DNA of 64,000 nt. It comes from Verrucomicrobiota bacterium. Its GTDB lineage: Bacteria > Verrucomicrobiota > Verrucomicrobiia > CAIQCK01. The notes beneath the pieces are model-generated. The model was not told where the DNA came from. It made no database searches and saw nothing but the letters and a program-made list of their open reading frames with translations. Positions 53,497-62,100 of the stretch are shown in pieces; position 1 is the stretch's first letter, and each line of letters opens with the position of its first letter. The translations under genes and the position numbers were made by a program. The stretch lies in assembly GCA_026397915.1 (NCBI GenBank), contig JAPLTX010000032.1, positions 47,159-111,158 on the forward strand, given 5' to 3'.

Positions 53497-54388
53497 TGTG
53501 CCATTCCAAGTAATGGACTGAAGGCCTATCGTCAGGATCTTCAGGCAGATTCACCAACGGGCGGCCATGAAGTGCATAATAATCGCGCCCGTTCTCGAAC
53601 TCCTTTCGAATGCGTTGACTCACCTCCACGCGAAAGTCTTTCGTTACCGTCAGATATCCTTGGTCATAGAGAGTGTGGATGTCGGACCGCAACAGGAGGC
53701 CATTCTTGACGAGATTCGGACCCTCTTTGACGAACGGCTTGATGTGGGACGCCTCAAGCACGGGAAGCGTTCGTTCGCCGGTCATTGAGCAACGTCTGTG
53801 ATACGCCTCCGTAACAAGCACGCGGAAAGTTCCCTGCCCTAATCGCGCATGGGTCAAGAATTCCCTTCCGTAACGTGGCGCTGCAACCTCGGAAACAACT
53901 CCCCGTTCATGGACGGTTGCCAACCGGACTTGAACTTCTGCCCATAACTTCGCTCCAATCGCGTTCTCGGTGTGATATGTCTTACCGGTTACGATATTGC
54001 TTGCCCAATCTTCAGGAACAGGAATCCATTGATTCCGTGGCAAAAAGAAGAGCTGCGTGAGAACAGTGCACCCGATCAAGGGGTCGGGGTGATTGTCCTG
54101 ACGATGGCCGGAAATCATGTCCCGTAAAGTGGCGAGGGTTGGAGCACCATTCTTTTCTGCGAATGCAGCCCAAGCTAAAGACACAGGCAGAACGGTATGA
54201 CGCACGAAAAAACCTCCTCCGGCTATGAAATCGTTCGGGCTGTGAAGCTTGAAAAGAAAGGGCTCGCCTGGTTGTAAAGCGCGGAAGGAACGCACGCCTC
54301 CAGGTCGCCAGAAGTTCACTTCGTCCGGCTGTCGAGAGGCTAGGTATTTGAACCAACCATCATCGGTAACACCCACAAAAAGGTTCAT
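53474..54388 (-). CDS. HNH endonuclease with N-terminal PUA/EVE-like domain
   Basis: 304 aa. The C-terminal HNH domain shows RRCSMTGERTLPVLEASHIK, PNLVKNGLLLRSDIHTLYDQ and a final LEWHNEHVY, the pattern of HNH nucleases with a central D-x-H. The N-terminal 130 residues (DDGWFKYLASRQPDEVNFWR, FRALQPGEPFLFKLH) resemble PUA/EVE-type folds that read modified bases. Nucleases of this build act in restriction of foreign or modified DNA. It is paired with the MazG-like gene downstream. Confidence 0.75.
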   Translation of the reverse strand: MNLFVGVTDDGWFKYLASRQPDEVNFWRPGGVRSFRALQPGEPFLFKLHSPNDFIAGGGFFVRHTVLPVSLAWAAFAEKNGAPTLATLRDMISGHRQDNHPDPLIGCTVLTQLFFLPRNQWIPVPEDWASNIVTGKTYHTENAIGAKLWAEVQVRLATVHERGVVSEVAAPRYGREFLTHARLGQGTFRVLVTEAYHRRCSMTGERTLPVLEASHIKPFVKEGPNLVKNGLLLRSDIHTLYDQGYLTVTKDFRVEVSQRIRKEFENGRDYYALHGRPLVNLPEDPDDRPSVHYLEWHNEHVYAS

Positions 54389-54391
54389 GGT

Positions 54392-54514
54392 TCAATTCAT
54401 CCAAATCGCAAGTGGATAGACCGCTTCGACGACCGGGCCAGCCACAGGCTCAACCGGGGGCGCTTCGACAGCCATCGGTTCGAGTTGTTGTAGAATTGAC
54501 TGAACTGCGCTCAT
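54392..54514 (-). other. Possible 40-codon fragment upstream of the HNH gene
   Basis: The frame ends 3 nt before the HNH start. It reads SAVQSILQQLEPMAVEAPPV and then PVAGPVVEAVYPLAIWMN, which looks like the C-terminus of a larger protein. Its upstream part runs into the repeat region at 54600-54762. It may be the remains of a gene that once preceded the nuclease. The rest of the 371 nt between the HNH start and the next gene holds only repeats. Confidence 0.25.
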
Positions 54515-54653
54515 TGCTGTCTGCCAAATCCTACCCACAGCCGGTTCGCTTCGGGAATGGTCTGTCCATGCGGTGAGAATATCGCCGCGCGGTGTAGGGG
54601 TCACGGAGTTTTTTGCTGTGCGATGGACGAAAAGCGCGGCCAATGATTTTTTT

Positions 54654-54686
54654 GTGGCGCGCGGACAGCGCGCGGTGGCACGCTGC
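54654..54686 (+). repeat. 33-nt REP-like hairpin, copy 1
   Basis: GTGGCGCGCGGACAGCGCGC then GGTGGCACGCTGC. It is preceded by a T-run and contains a GC-rich stem (GCGCGC/GCGCGC). Copy 2 at 57642-57674 agrees at 27 of 33 positions and also follows a T-run. Both lie just upstream of exported-hydrolase genes. Confidence 0.7.
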
Positions 54687-54762
54687 ATAGTAGTCCTCAC
54701 GCTCCGCGTGAGGTAAAATAATGAACAACCGGAGCATCACGCGGAGCGTGATGACTACTATG
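54686..54762. repeat. BIME-like pair of inverted REP hairpins
   Basis: The outer perfect inverted repeat CATAGTAGTC (54686-54695) / GACTACTATG (54753-54762) encloses two hairpins: CCTCACGC-TCC-GCGTGAGG (54695-54713) and CATCACGC-GGA-GCGTGATG (54735-54753). The final ATG is the start codon of the next gene. This is the classic layout of two facing REP sequences, usually spread by a RAYT transposase, which is not in this window. Confidence 0.85.
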
Positions 54763-55614
54763 AAACAAATCCTCACCCTCGCCGCGTTGCTGCTGGCTCC
54801 GCTGGCCGCACTGCACGCCGGGGAGCCGCCGATCACACTCTGGCCGCAGGGCGCTCCCGGTGCTTTCGGCACGACGGCGAAGGACATCCCCACGCTCACG
54901 CCGCATCTGCCGGCCAAGGCCAACGGCGCGGCGATGGTGCTCATCCCCGGCGGCAGTTACTCCGGCATTTACGAGGGACAGGGCGACCCGTTTGCCCGCT
55001 GGCTCAACGAGCAGGGCATCACCGTCTTTGTGCTGCGCTATCGGCTCGGTAGCACAGGCTACCGCTATCCCGCGCAATTGCAGGACGCGGTGCAGGCGAT
55101 GCGGTATGTGCGCAAGAACGCCACGCAGTGGAAGATTACGGCAAACCGCATCGGTGTGATGGGTTTCTCCGCCGGCGGACATCTGGTTTCGACCTTGATC
55201 AACCGGCCTGAGGACGGCGAGGTCCCATCAACGGACAACGCGCAACGCGTGAGTGCGCGACCCGACCTGGCGATTCTCTGCTACCCCGTCATCAGCATGA
55301 TCACCAAGCCGCACGCCACTTCGCGCCGGAATCTCATCGGCCCGTCGCCCGGCGATGAACTCGTCCGCAAGACATCGAGCGAACTGCAGGTGCGGCCCGG
55401 CCTGCCCCCGTGTTTCGTCTGGCACACGGGCGAGGACAAGATGGTGCCCGTGGATCACAGCCTGCTGTTTGCCGCCGCGCTGCAACAACACGGCGTGCCG
55501 CACGACCTCCACATCTATCAGCGCGGCGACCACGGCACCGGGTTGATGGGCACGGATCATCCGTGGATGCGCGACCTGCTTTTCTGGCTCCGCGCGCAGG
55601 GGTTCGTCGAGTAA
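54760..55614 (+). CDS. Secreted alpha/beta hydrolase (acetylesterase/BD-FAE-like)
   Basis: 284 aa from ATG 54760, the last three bases of the REP inverted repeat. An upstream ATG at 54721 would read through the repeat. It has a signal peptide (ILTLAALLLAPLAALHA). LIPGGSYSGIYEGQGDPFAR, the nucleophile elbow GFSAGGH, HTGEDKMVP (acid) and GDHGTGLM (His) complete a catalytic triad. It is related to acetylxylan and feruloyl esterases. No ribosome-binding site is visible before the start. Confidence 0.85.
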   Translation: MKQILTLAALLLAPLAALHAGEPPITLWPQGAPGAFGTTAKDIPTLTPHLPAKANGAAMVLIPGGSYSGIYEGQGDPFARWLNEQGITVFVLRYRLGSTGYRYPAQLQDAVQAMRYVRKNATQWKITANRIGVMGFSAGGHLVSTLINRPEDGEVPSTDNAQRVSARPDLAILCYPVISMITKPHATSRRNLIGPSPGDELVRKTSSELQVRPGLPPCFVWHTGEDKMVPVDHSLLFAAALQQHGVPHDLHIYQRGDHGTGLMGTDHPWMRDLLFWLRAQGFVE

Positions 55615-55647
55615 ACTTCGTGCAAGCCAGAACGTTCCCAGCCTGCC

Positions 55648-56880
55648 ATGAACCACCACATCCTCACCCACGTTATGACACGGACCTTTCCGACCCTCAT
55701 CGCCCTGCTGCTGACTCCGCTCGCCGCGCTCCACGCCCAAACAGCCGCCGCCGAACGGCCCGTCAAAAAGCTGATCGAATACGGCTGGGACGTGCCCTAC
55801 CCCGACCAGATGCGGAAGGATATCCGCAGCATGGAGAAGAAACCTTTCGACGGCGTCATCTTCAGGTTGCGGGAATGGAACCATGCCTTCGACCCGCGCC
55901 CGTGGGACGAGCGGAGCTTAAAGCCGCAACTCGACGACCTCGCCGCCATCGAATGGAAGACGTTCACCGACAACTTCCTCTGCCTCTACGCCGCCAACAA
56001 CTGGAAGATGGATTGGTTCAACGACGAGCAGTGGAAGAACATCGCGGCCAACCTGCGGTTAAGCGCAAAGGCCGCCAGAATCGGCCGCTGCGTCGGCATC
56101 GTATTCGATCCAGAGCCTTACGGCGACAACCCGTGGGCTTATCCCGGAATGAACAAAGACCGCAGCTTCGCCGAGGTCGAGGCCCAGGTCCGCAAACGCG
56201 GCGCGCAGTTCATGACGGCCATCCAGTCGGAGATGCCGGCGGTGCGACTGCTGACATTCTTCCATCAAAGCCTGTTTGCCGCGCTGCTCGACATGCCGGA
56301 CATCCAGAAGCGGCAGCTTCAGCTCTCCAAGCAGCATTGGGGACTACTGTCCGCGTTCTGGAACGGCGCGCTGGAAGCGGCTGCGCCCGGCGTGCGGATC
56401 ATTGACGGTCACGAGATGGCCTATTACCTCAGCGCCCGCGAGCCGTTCTTCCGCGCGTATCATCTGATGAAGCAACGCTCGCTTGCGTTGGTGCCGCCGG
56501 AGCTTCGCGCGAAACATGCCGTCCAGTTCCAGGCCGGCATGGCGCTCTACATGGATCAGGTGCTCGCGCTGCGCCAGCCGCCGGAGAAGTATCTCAGCAC
56601 CTACCTCACGTCGCAGGATCGGCTGCGCTGGTTTGAGCACAACGTCTATTACGCGCTGACGACCAGCGACGAATACGTCTGGTGCTACAGCGAGCGGATG
56701 AATTGGTGGCAGGACAAGGTCCCGGACGGCGCGGAGGCTGCTATCCGTTCTGCGCGGAAAAAGATCGCGGACGGTCAACCGCTCGGCTTCGACATCGCCG
56801 ACATCATCGCCACAGGCCAGCAGAAGATGAATGACGCGGCCAGGGCGAAGAAGGCAGCGCAAGAGGCGGCGAAGAAATAG
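55648..56880 (+). CDS. Secreted protein of unknown function (TIM-barrel-like)
   Basis: 410 aa from ATG 55648; ATG 55675 directly before the hydrophobic stretch is a good alternative. It has a signal peptide (FPTLIALLLTPLAALHA). The mature protein begins KKLIEYGWDVPYPDQMRKDI, then PFDGVIFRL, GIVFDPEPYGDNPWAYPG and EYVWCYSERMNWW. Alternating short strands and helices with acidic ends suggest a glycosidase-like barrel, but no family is recognised. The C-terminus is Ala/Lys-rich. It follows the esterase by 33 nt. Confidence 0.65.
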   Translation: MNHHILTHVMTRTFPTLIALLLTPLAALHAQTAAAERPVKKLIEYGWDVPYPDQMRKDIRSMEKKPFDGVIFRLREWNHAFDPRPWDERSLKPQLDDLAAIEWKTFTDNFLCLYAANNWKMDWFNDEQWKNIAANLRLSAKAARIGRCVGIVFDPEPYGDNPWAYPGMNKDRSFAEVEAQVRKRGAQFMTAIQSEMPAVRLLTFFHQSLFAALLDMPDIQKRQLQLSKQHWGLLSAFWNGALEAAAPGVRIIDGHEMAYYLSAREPFFRAYHLMKQRSLALVPPELRAKHAVQFQAGMALYMDQVLALRQPPEKYLSTYLTSQDRLRWFEHNVYYALTTSDEYVWCYSERMNWWQDKVPDGAEAAIRSARKKIADGQPLGFDIADIIATGQQKMNDAARAKKAAQEAAKK

Positions 56881-56904
56881 AGGTCGCGACGACGCAAAAG
56901 ATCC

Positions 56905-56998
56905 AACCACGGAATACACGGAACACACGGAAAGAACTGAGACAACCAGAGCCGTCAAGCTCCCCGACCTTTCCGTCTGTTTCGTGTCTTCCGTGGTT
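56905..56998. repeat. Large imperfect inverted repeat with (A)CACGGAA steps
   Basis: The left arm 56905-56934 (AACCACGGAATACACGGAAC and on) is complementary to the right arm 56969-56998 with a few mismatches, around a 34-nt centre. Within each arm the motif CACGGAA or CACGAAA repeats with a period of about nine. It is probably a non-coding mobile hairpin element. A smaller perfect palindrome (7-bp arms, GAGACGC-AA-GCGTCTC) lies at 57072-57087. Confidence 0.65.
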
Positions 56999-57099
56999 CC
57001 TTCATCCGTTCCCGTCTATCGGTAGAGCGATGTGGCGTTATATCGGGCGAAGGGGCGCGCCTGATTCGGTGGAGACGCAAGCGTCTCGGAGAAGAAAGG

Positions 57100-57615
57100 A
57101 TGACTGACATGAACACACGTAATCTCTGGTCCAGGATTCTAACCGTTGTGGGCGGCATCGGGATGGTGGTCGGTGGCCTTGACCCCTTGGAGGGATCGGT
57201 CCTCATCCTGCCCGGTAGCGGATTGATGGCGCTCGGCACCTACCTCAGCCAAGCCGAACGCCGGTTGATCGCCTGCAAGGTGTGGGCATTCATTCTGGTT
57301 GCGATTGGGGTGGGAGCGATGTGGGGGCTGAGCATGGAGGGCGGCTTTGGCGGTTCTTCTGGACGTTCGGGCTGGTGGGGACTGCTGATGCTGCCGTATT
57401 TGATTGGTTGGTCCATAGGCATGTGGGGACCAGGGGCGCCTCGCTGGCTGGCACTGCTAGGTATCGGCGTCGGTCTGTGGTATCTGAACCTGACGTTTCT
57501 GGCCAAGGGCGGAGTAAGCATCGTCTGCGGCATCATCGGCCTGCTGACCATAGGTGGCTGTATTTATCGGCTTTGGAAGGGACAGAAACCAAAAGCGATG
57601 ACAGCGGTGGCCTGA
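57100..57615 (+). CDS. Four- to five-helix membrane protein, unknown function
   Basis: 171 aa from ATG 57100. ATG 57109 has the better-spaced ribosome-binding site (AAAGGA 8 nt upstream) and may be the true start (168 aa). Hydrophobic segments lie near residues 12-30, 60-77, 93-110, 114-133 and 136-155. A glycine-rich loop (GGFGGSSGRSGWWG) separates helices 2 and 3. I recognise no motif. It has a different character from the exported enzymes around it. Confidence 0.6.
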   Translation: MTDMNTRNLWSRILTVVGGIGMVVGGLDPLEGSVLILPGSGLMALGTYLSQAERRLIACKVWAFILVAIGVGAMWGLSMEGGFGGSSGRSGWWGLLMLPYLIGWSIGMWGPGAPRWLALLGIGVGLWYLNLTFLAKGGVSIVCGIIGLLTIGGCIYRLWKGQKPKAMTAVA

Positions 57616-57641
57616 CAGAAAGACGCAAGTCAGTTTTTCTT

Positions 57642-57674
57642 GTGGCGCAGGGACGCCGCACGGTGGCAGGCTGC
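57642..57674 (+). repeat. 33-nt REP-like hairpin, copy 2
   Basis: GTGGCGCAGGGACGCCGCAC then GGTGGCAGGCTGC, following a TTTTT run. It is 27/33 identical to 54654-54686 and ends 8 nt before the ATG of the ceramidase-fold gene, so it occupies the place of a ribosome-binding site. Confidence 0.65.
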
Positions 57675-57682
57675 CGCTTGCC

Positions 57683-59179
57683 ATGAAGAAGCTCTGCATC
57701 CTCTCTCTCGCCGTTCTGCTGCTATCACCGCTGGTTGCCGAGGCGGCTCAACTCCAAGCCGGCGTCGCCAAAGTGGACATCACCGACCGCACGGTGCCCG
57801 TCAATGACCCGTTGTTCGCCAAGGCGCTGGTGCTGCGGGATGGCACGACCACCGTGGCCATCATTACCGTGGACGCCGTCGCCATCGGCCAGCTTGGCAG
57901 AATCAAGAACGACTTCCTCCCCAACGTCCGGGCCCAACTCCAGAAGGAGTTCAACATCCCGCCGTCAAACGTTCTCATCAACGCCAGCCATTGCCACGGC
58001 GTCGTCTGCAACGACTACGAGAAGCGGGCCATGCAGGCCGTGAGAGACGCGTGCCGGAACATGGTGCCCGTGAAGATTGGCGCGGGGCGCGGCCGCGAGG
58101 ACCGCGTCTCGGAAAACCGCCGGCTGAAGCTGAAGGATGGCAGTGAATCGGACGTGCGCCATGCCTACTCGGTGGTCCCCGACGAACAAGTCGTCGCCAT
58201 CGGGCCGATGGACCCGGAGATCGGCCTGCTTCGCCTCGACAAACAGAACGGCCAGCCGCTCGCGGTCGTCTATAACTTCGCGGTCCATCCCATCCAGACC
58301 GTGCCGAGCCGCGGCAACACGGCGGATATCACCGGCTTTGCCTCCAAGGCCATCGAGGAAAGCCTCGGCGATGGCGCGCTCGCCATCTTCCTGCAAGGCT
58401 GTTGCGGCGACATCAACCCGGTCCAATACAAGGACGTCCACAATCCTCGCGACGCCGAGACGCTCGGAAACCTGCTCGGCCTCAGCACACTCCGGGCATT
58501 GAAGAAGATACAAACGCAGGAGGACAGCGGGCTTCGCGTCATCAACGAAGTCCTCGCCCTCCCCCGCGCCATCGACATGGAGCGGCGCATCGCCGCGATC
58601 CAAGCCGAGCAGACGCGGCTGCTCCAGTCGTTGCGGGGCACAAGCCTCAACCTCAAGACCTTCATCCCGCTCTTCGTGCAATACAACCTCGCCACCAACT
58701 TCCCGTCCTATTCCAGCCACCGCTACCTGCTCGACAAATCCCTCGGCCGCGACGACCTCGCCAAGCTCGACTCCGAGAACCGCGCGAACATGGCGAGCTA
58801 CATCCGCAACATCCACACGATGGAGCAGCTCACGCGGCTCCAGGCGAACCTGAGTCTGCTCAAGATGCACAAGGCGCAGAACGACGCCGCCGGTAAACCG
58901 ACGATTGATGTCGAGGTCGTGGGCCTGCGCATCGGCGACTTCGTGCTTGTGACGTTCCCCGGCGAGCTGACCGTCGAGGTCGGCCTTGGTATCAAAAAGC
59001 GCGCCCCCGCGCCGTTCACCTTCGTTGCCGGCTACACCAACGGCTACATCTACTACGCCCCGACCGCAGAGCGGCGGAAGAACAAAGGCTTCGCGCAAGA
59101 GGACTGCGACTGTCTCCTCGCGCCGGAGTGGCAGAAGTTGTATGAAGAAAAAGTAGCGGCCATCCTGAAAAAGCTATGA
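57683..59179 (+). CDS. Secreted neutral-ceramidase-fold protein, fourth paralogue
   Basis: 498 aa with a signal peptide (LCILSLAVLLLSPLVAEA). It opens LQAGVAKVDITDRTVPVNDP. The zinc site is NASHCHGVVCN, the later His is in YNFAVHPIQTVPS, and the nucleophile position reads GCCGDINPVQY, again without Ser. It is clearly more distant from the tandem pair than they are from each other. It overlaps the PQQ-propeller gene by ATGA, so a joint role of these two is likely. Confidence 0.78.
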   Translation: MKKLCILSLAVLLLSPLVAEAAQLQAGVAKVDITDRTVPVNDPLFAKALVLRDGTTTVAIITVDAVAIGQLGRIKNDFLPNVRAQLQKEFNIPPSNVLINASHCHGVVCNDYEKRAMQAVRDACRNMVPVKIGAGRGREDRVSENRRLKLKDGSESDVRHAYSVVPDEQVVAIGPMDPEIGLLRLDKQNGQPLAVVYNFAVHPIQTVPSRGNTADITGFASKAIEESLGDGALAIFLQGCCGDINPVQYKDVHNPRDAETLGNLLGLSTLRALKKIQTQEDSGLRVINEVLALPRAIDMERRIAAIQAEQTRLLQSLRGTSLNLKTFIPLFVQYNLATNFPSYSSHRYLLDKSLGRDDLAKLDSENRANMASYIRNIHTMEQLTRLQANLSLLKMHKAQNDAAGKPTIDVEVVGLRIGDFVLVTFPGELTVEVGLGIKKRAPAPFTFVAGYTNGYIYYAPTAERRKNKGFAQEDCDCLLAPEWQKLYEEKVAAILKKL

Positions 59180-62100
59180 AGAGCCACATGAATCTCACCC
59201 GTTGTGTTCTCGCCCTGACACTCTCCCTTGCCAGTGCGGCGTCGGCTTGGGCGGCGTGGCCGGCTTACCGGCACGACGCGCAACGCAGCGGCATCGCTGC
59301 GGAGGAGATCAAGCTGCCGTTGGCGGAAGCTTGGATGCACCGCTCGACCGCGCCGAGTCCGGCGTGGCCTGAACTGCCCGCGAAACAGGACGTGTTTCGC
59401 CGCGTGGCGAACCTCGGCCCCACGACTACGTTTGACCGCGCGTTTCACGTCGCGGCGGCGAACGGTGCAATTTATTACGGTTCATCGAGCGATGACACGG
59501 TGCGCTGTCTCGACGCGACTGATGGGCGCGTTCGCTGGACGTTCACCGCCGACGGGCCGGTGCGGCTCGCACCGGTAGTCGCGGACGGACGCGTTTATGT
59601 CGGCTCGGATGACGGCTGCGTGTATTGCCTGCGCGCCGATGACGGCCGCTTGGTGTGGAAGTATCGCGGCGGGCCGGAAGATCGTCGGTTGCCGGGTAAC
59701 GGCCGGATGATGTCGCTCTGGCCAGTGCGTTGCGGCGTCGTGGTGGACGCGGGCGTCGTCTATTTCTGCGCCGGCCTGTTCCCCTCGCAAGGCAACTACC
59801 TCTGCGCCGTCAACGCGAAGGACGGCAAGGAACTCTGGAAGCAGCCCATCGAGATCGTCTCACAAGGCTACCTGCTCGCGTCGTCCACTCACCTCTACGT
59901 GCCGACGGGACGCACAGCGCCGGTGGCATTCGACCGCGCGACCGGCAAGCCGGTGGCAACGCTGCCCGGAGCGGGCGCGAACCGGCAGGCAGGCGGATGC
60001 TTCGCGGTGCTGGTGGATGACACGGTGCTCTACAGCGCCGGCGAAACGGCGGGCATCCAGGCCGGCTCGCCGCTGTCGAAGGAGAAGATCGTGTTCGCCG
60101 ACGGGCTGCGGGTCGTCGCCGACAAGACAATGAACTACATCCTCACGCGGGACCGACTCATCGCGGTGGACCGCGCGCATTGGCTCGAACTCAGCCGCCT
60201 CCAAGCCAAGAGCAAGAAGACGCCGGAGGAACTCGCGCGCATCGCCGAACTGGGCGGCACGCGGCGGGATTACGTGAAGTGGGAGACCGCCGTGCCCGAT
60301 GGCTGCGAGTTGATCCTCGCGGGCAACACGATCTTCGTCGGCGAGCCGGACCGCGTCTCGGCCCACGACGCCGCCGACGGCAAGATGCTCTGGCGCGGCA
60401 ACGTGCAGGGCAAAGCCTACGGCCTCGCCGTCAGCGACGGCCGGCTCTACGCAAGCACCGACCGCGGCATGATCCATTGCTTCCAGTCCGGCACGCCGCC
60501 GCCGGGTGGGCCGCTCACGTTCGAGTTCGTCGAGGAAGCGGCGAAACCGTCGCCGTTCCCACAGGACGCGCAGACTGCGCTCTACGCCAGCGCGGCCCAG
60601 ACCGCCATCCAGCGGGCGGGCGTGACGAAGGGCTACTGCCTCGTGCTTGGTTCGGGCACGGGGCGGCTGGCATATGAGATCGCGAAGCGGTCACAGTTTC
60701 AGGTGGTTGGCGTCGAGCCGGACGCGCAACGTGTCGCGGAGTCCCGACGCCGGCTCGCGGAGGCCGGACTCTACGGGACGCGCGTGACGATTCACCAGGG
60801 TGACCACGCAAAGCTTCCCTTCCAGAAATGCTGGGCGAACCTGATCGTATCCGAGGAAACGCTGCTCACCGGCAAACCGCCCGGTTCGCTCGCCGAGGTC
60901 GAGCGTGTGTTGCGGCCCAGCGGTGGCACGGCAGTCTTGATGGCCGCCGGCAAGCTGAGCGTCCCCCGCTGGAAAGCTGAGCGCGCCGGCGGCTTGGCGA
61001 TCGCCTCGCTCAAGCGTGGCGCGCTGCCCGGCGCGGGCGAGTGGTCGCACTTCTACGGCGACGCGGGCAACACCGCTTGCAGCGGCGACGCAATGAAGGC
61101 GGGCGTGGTGGACCTGCAATGGTTCGGCCGGCCCGGCCCGCGCCAGATGCCCGACCGCCACGACAAGAACGTCGGCCCGCTCTACAAGAACGGCCGGCTG
61201 TTCGTGTCCGGCGACAACTACGTGGTGGCCGCGGACGCTTACAACGGCACGATCCTGTGGGAGCGTGATGTGCCGCACTCCGTCCGGCTGGCCGCGTTTA
61301 AGAACTGCGGCAACATGGCCGCTGCGGACGACTCCCTCTACGTCGCCTCAGGCAGCGATTGCCTCGCGCTCGACGCGCAGACGGGCGAACTGCGCAAGAG
61401 CTTTAGCGTGCCTGCCGCTTACGAATGGGGCTACGTCGCCGTGGAGAATGATCTGCTACTCGGCAGCGCGACGCGGCGTGGCGGGACGTTCCGCGACCAG
61501 ACCATCTACACGGAGGTGCTCCTCTGGCGCGACTCGATGCCGGTGGTTTGCAGCGACTCACTCTTCGCCCACCAACGCGCCTCGGGCCGCCGACTCTGGA
61601 CGTATGCACCGGCGCGCGGCGTCATCATCAACTCGACCCTCGCGCTCGGCGGCGGGCGCGCCTTTTTTATCGAGAGCACCAACCCCGCCTCGCGGACGGT
61701 GGCCGACAGCCGCGTGAAGCTCACGACGCTCCTCGGTCAGGGCGCGGACCTCGTGGCGTTGGACATCCGCACGGGCAAGGTCCTGTGGCGGAAACCGGCG
61801 GAACTGGAGGCCATCGAGCACATCGTTTATCTCAGCTACGCCCGCGGTAAACTGCTGGTGACTGGGACACGCAACGCGCAGGTGGAGAAAGCGCGGCGCG
61901 TCCGCTACGACCTCGCCGCGTTCGATGCCACCTCCGGCAAGCGCCTTTGGCGGAACACGCAGACGCCCGTTCCCGACCACATCCTGCAAGGCCCGCACGG
62001 CGAGCAGGTGCAGCATCCGGCCATCGTGGGCGAGGTGATTTACGGCACGGGTTTCGCCTGCAACCTGGGCACCGGCGCGACGGTCGATGTCTGGAAATGG

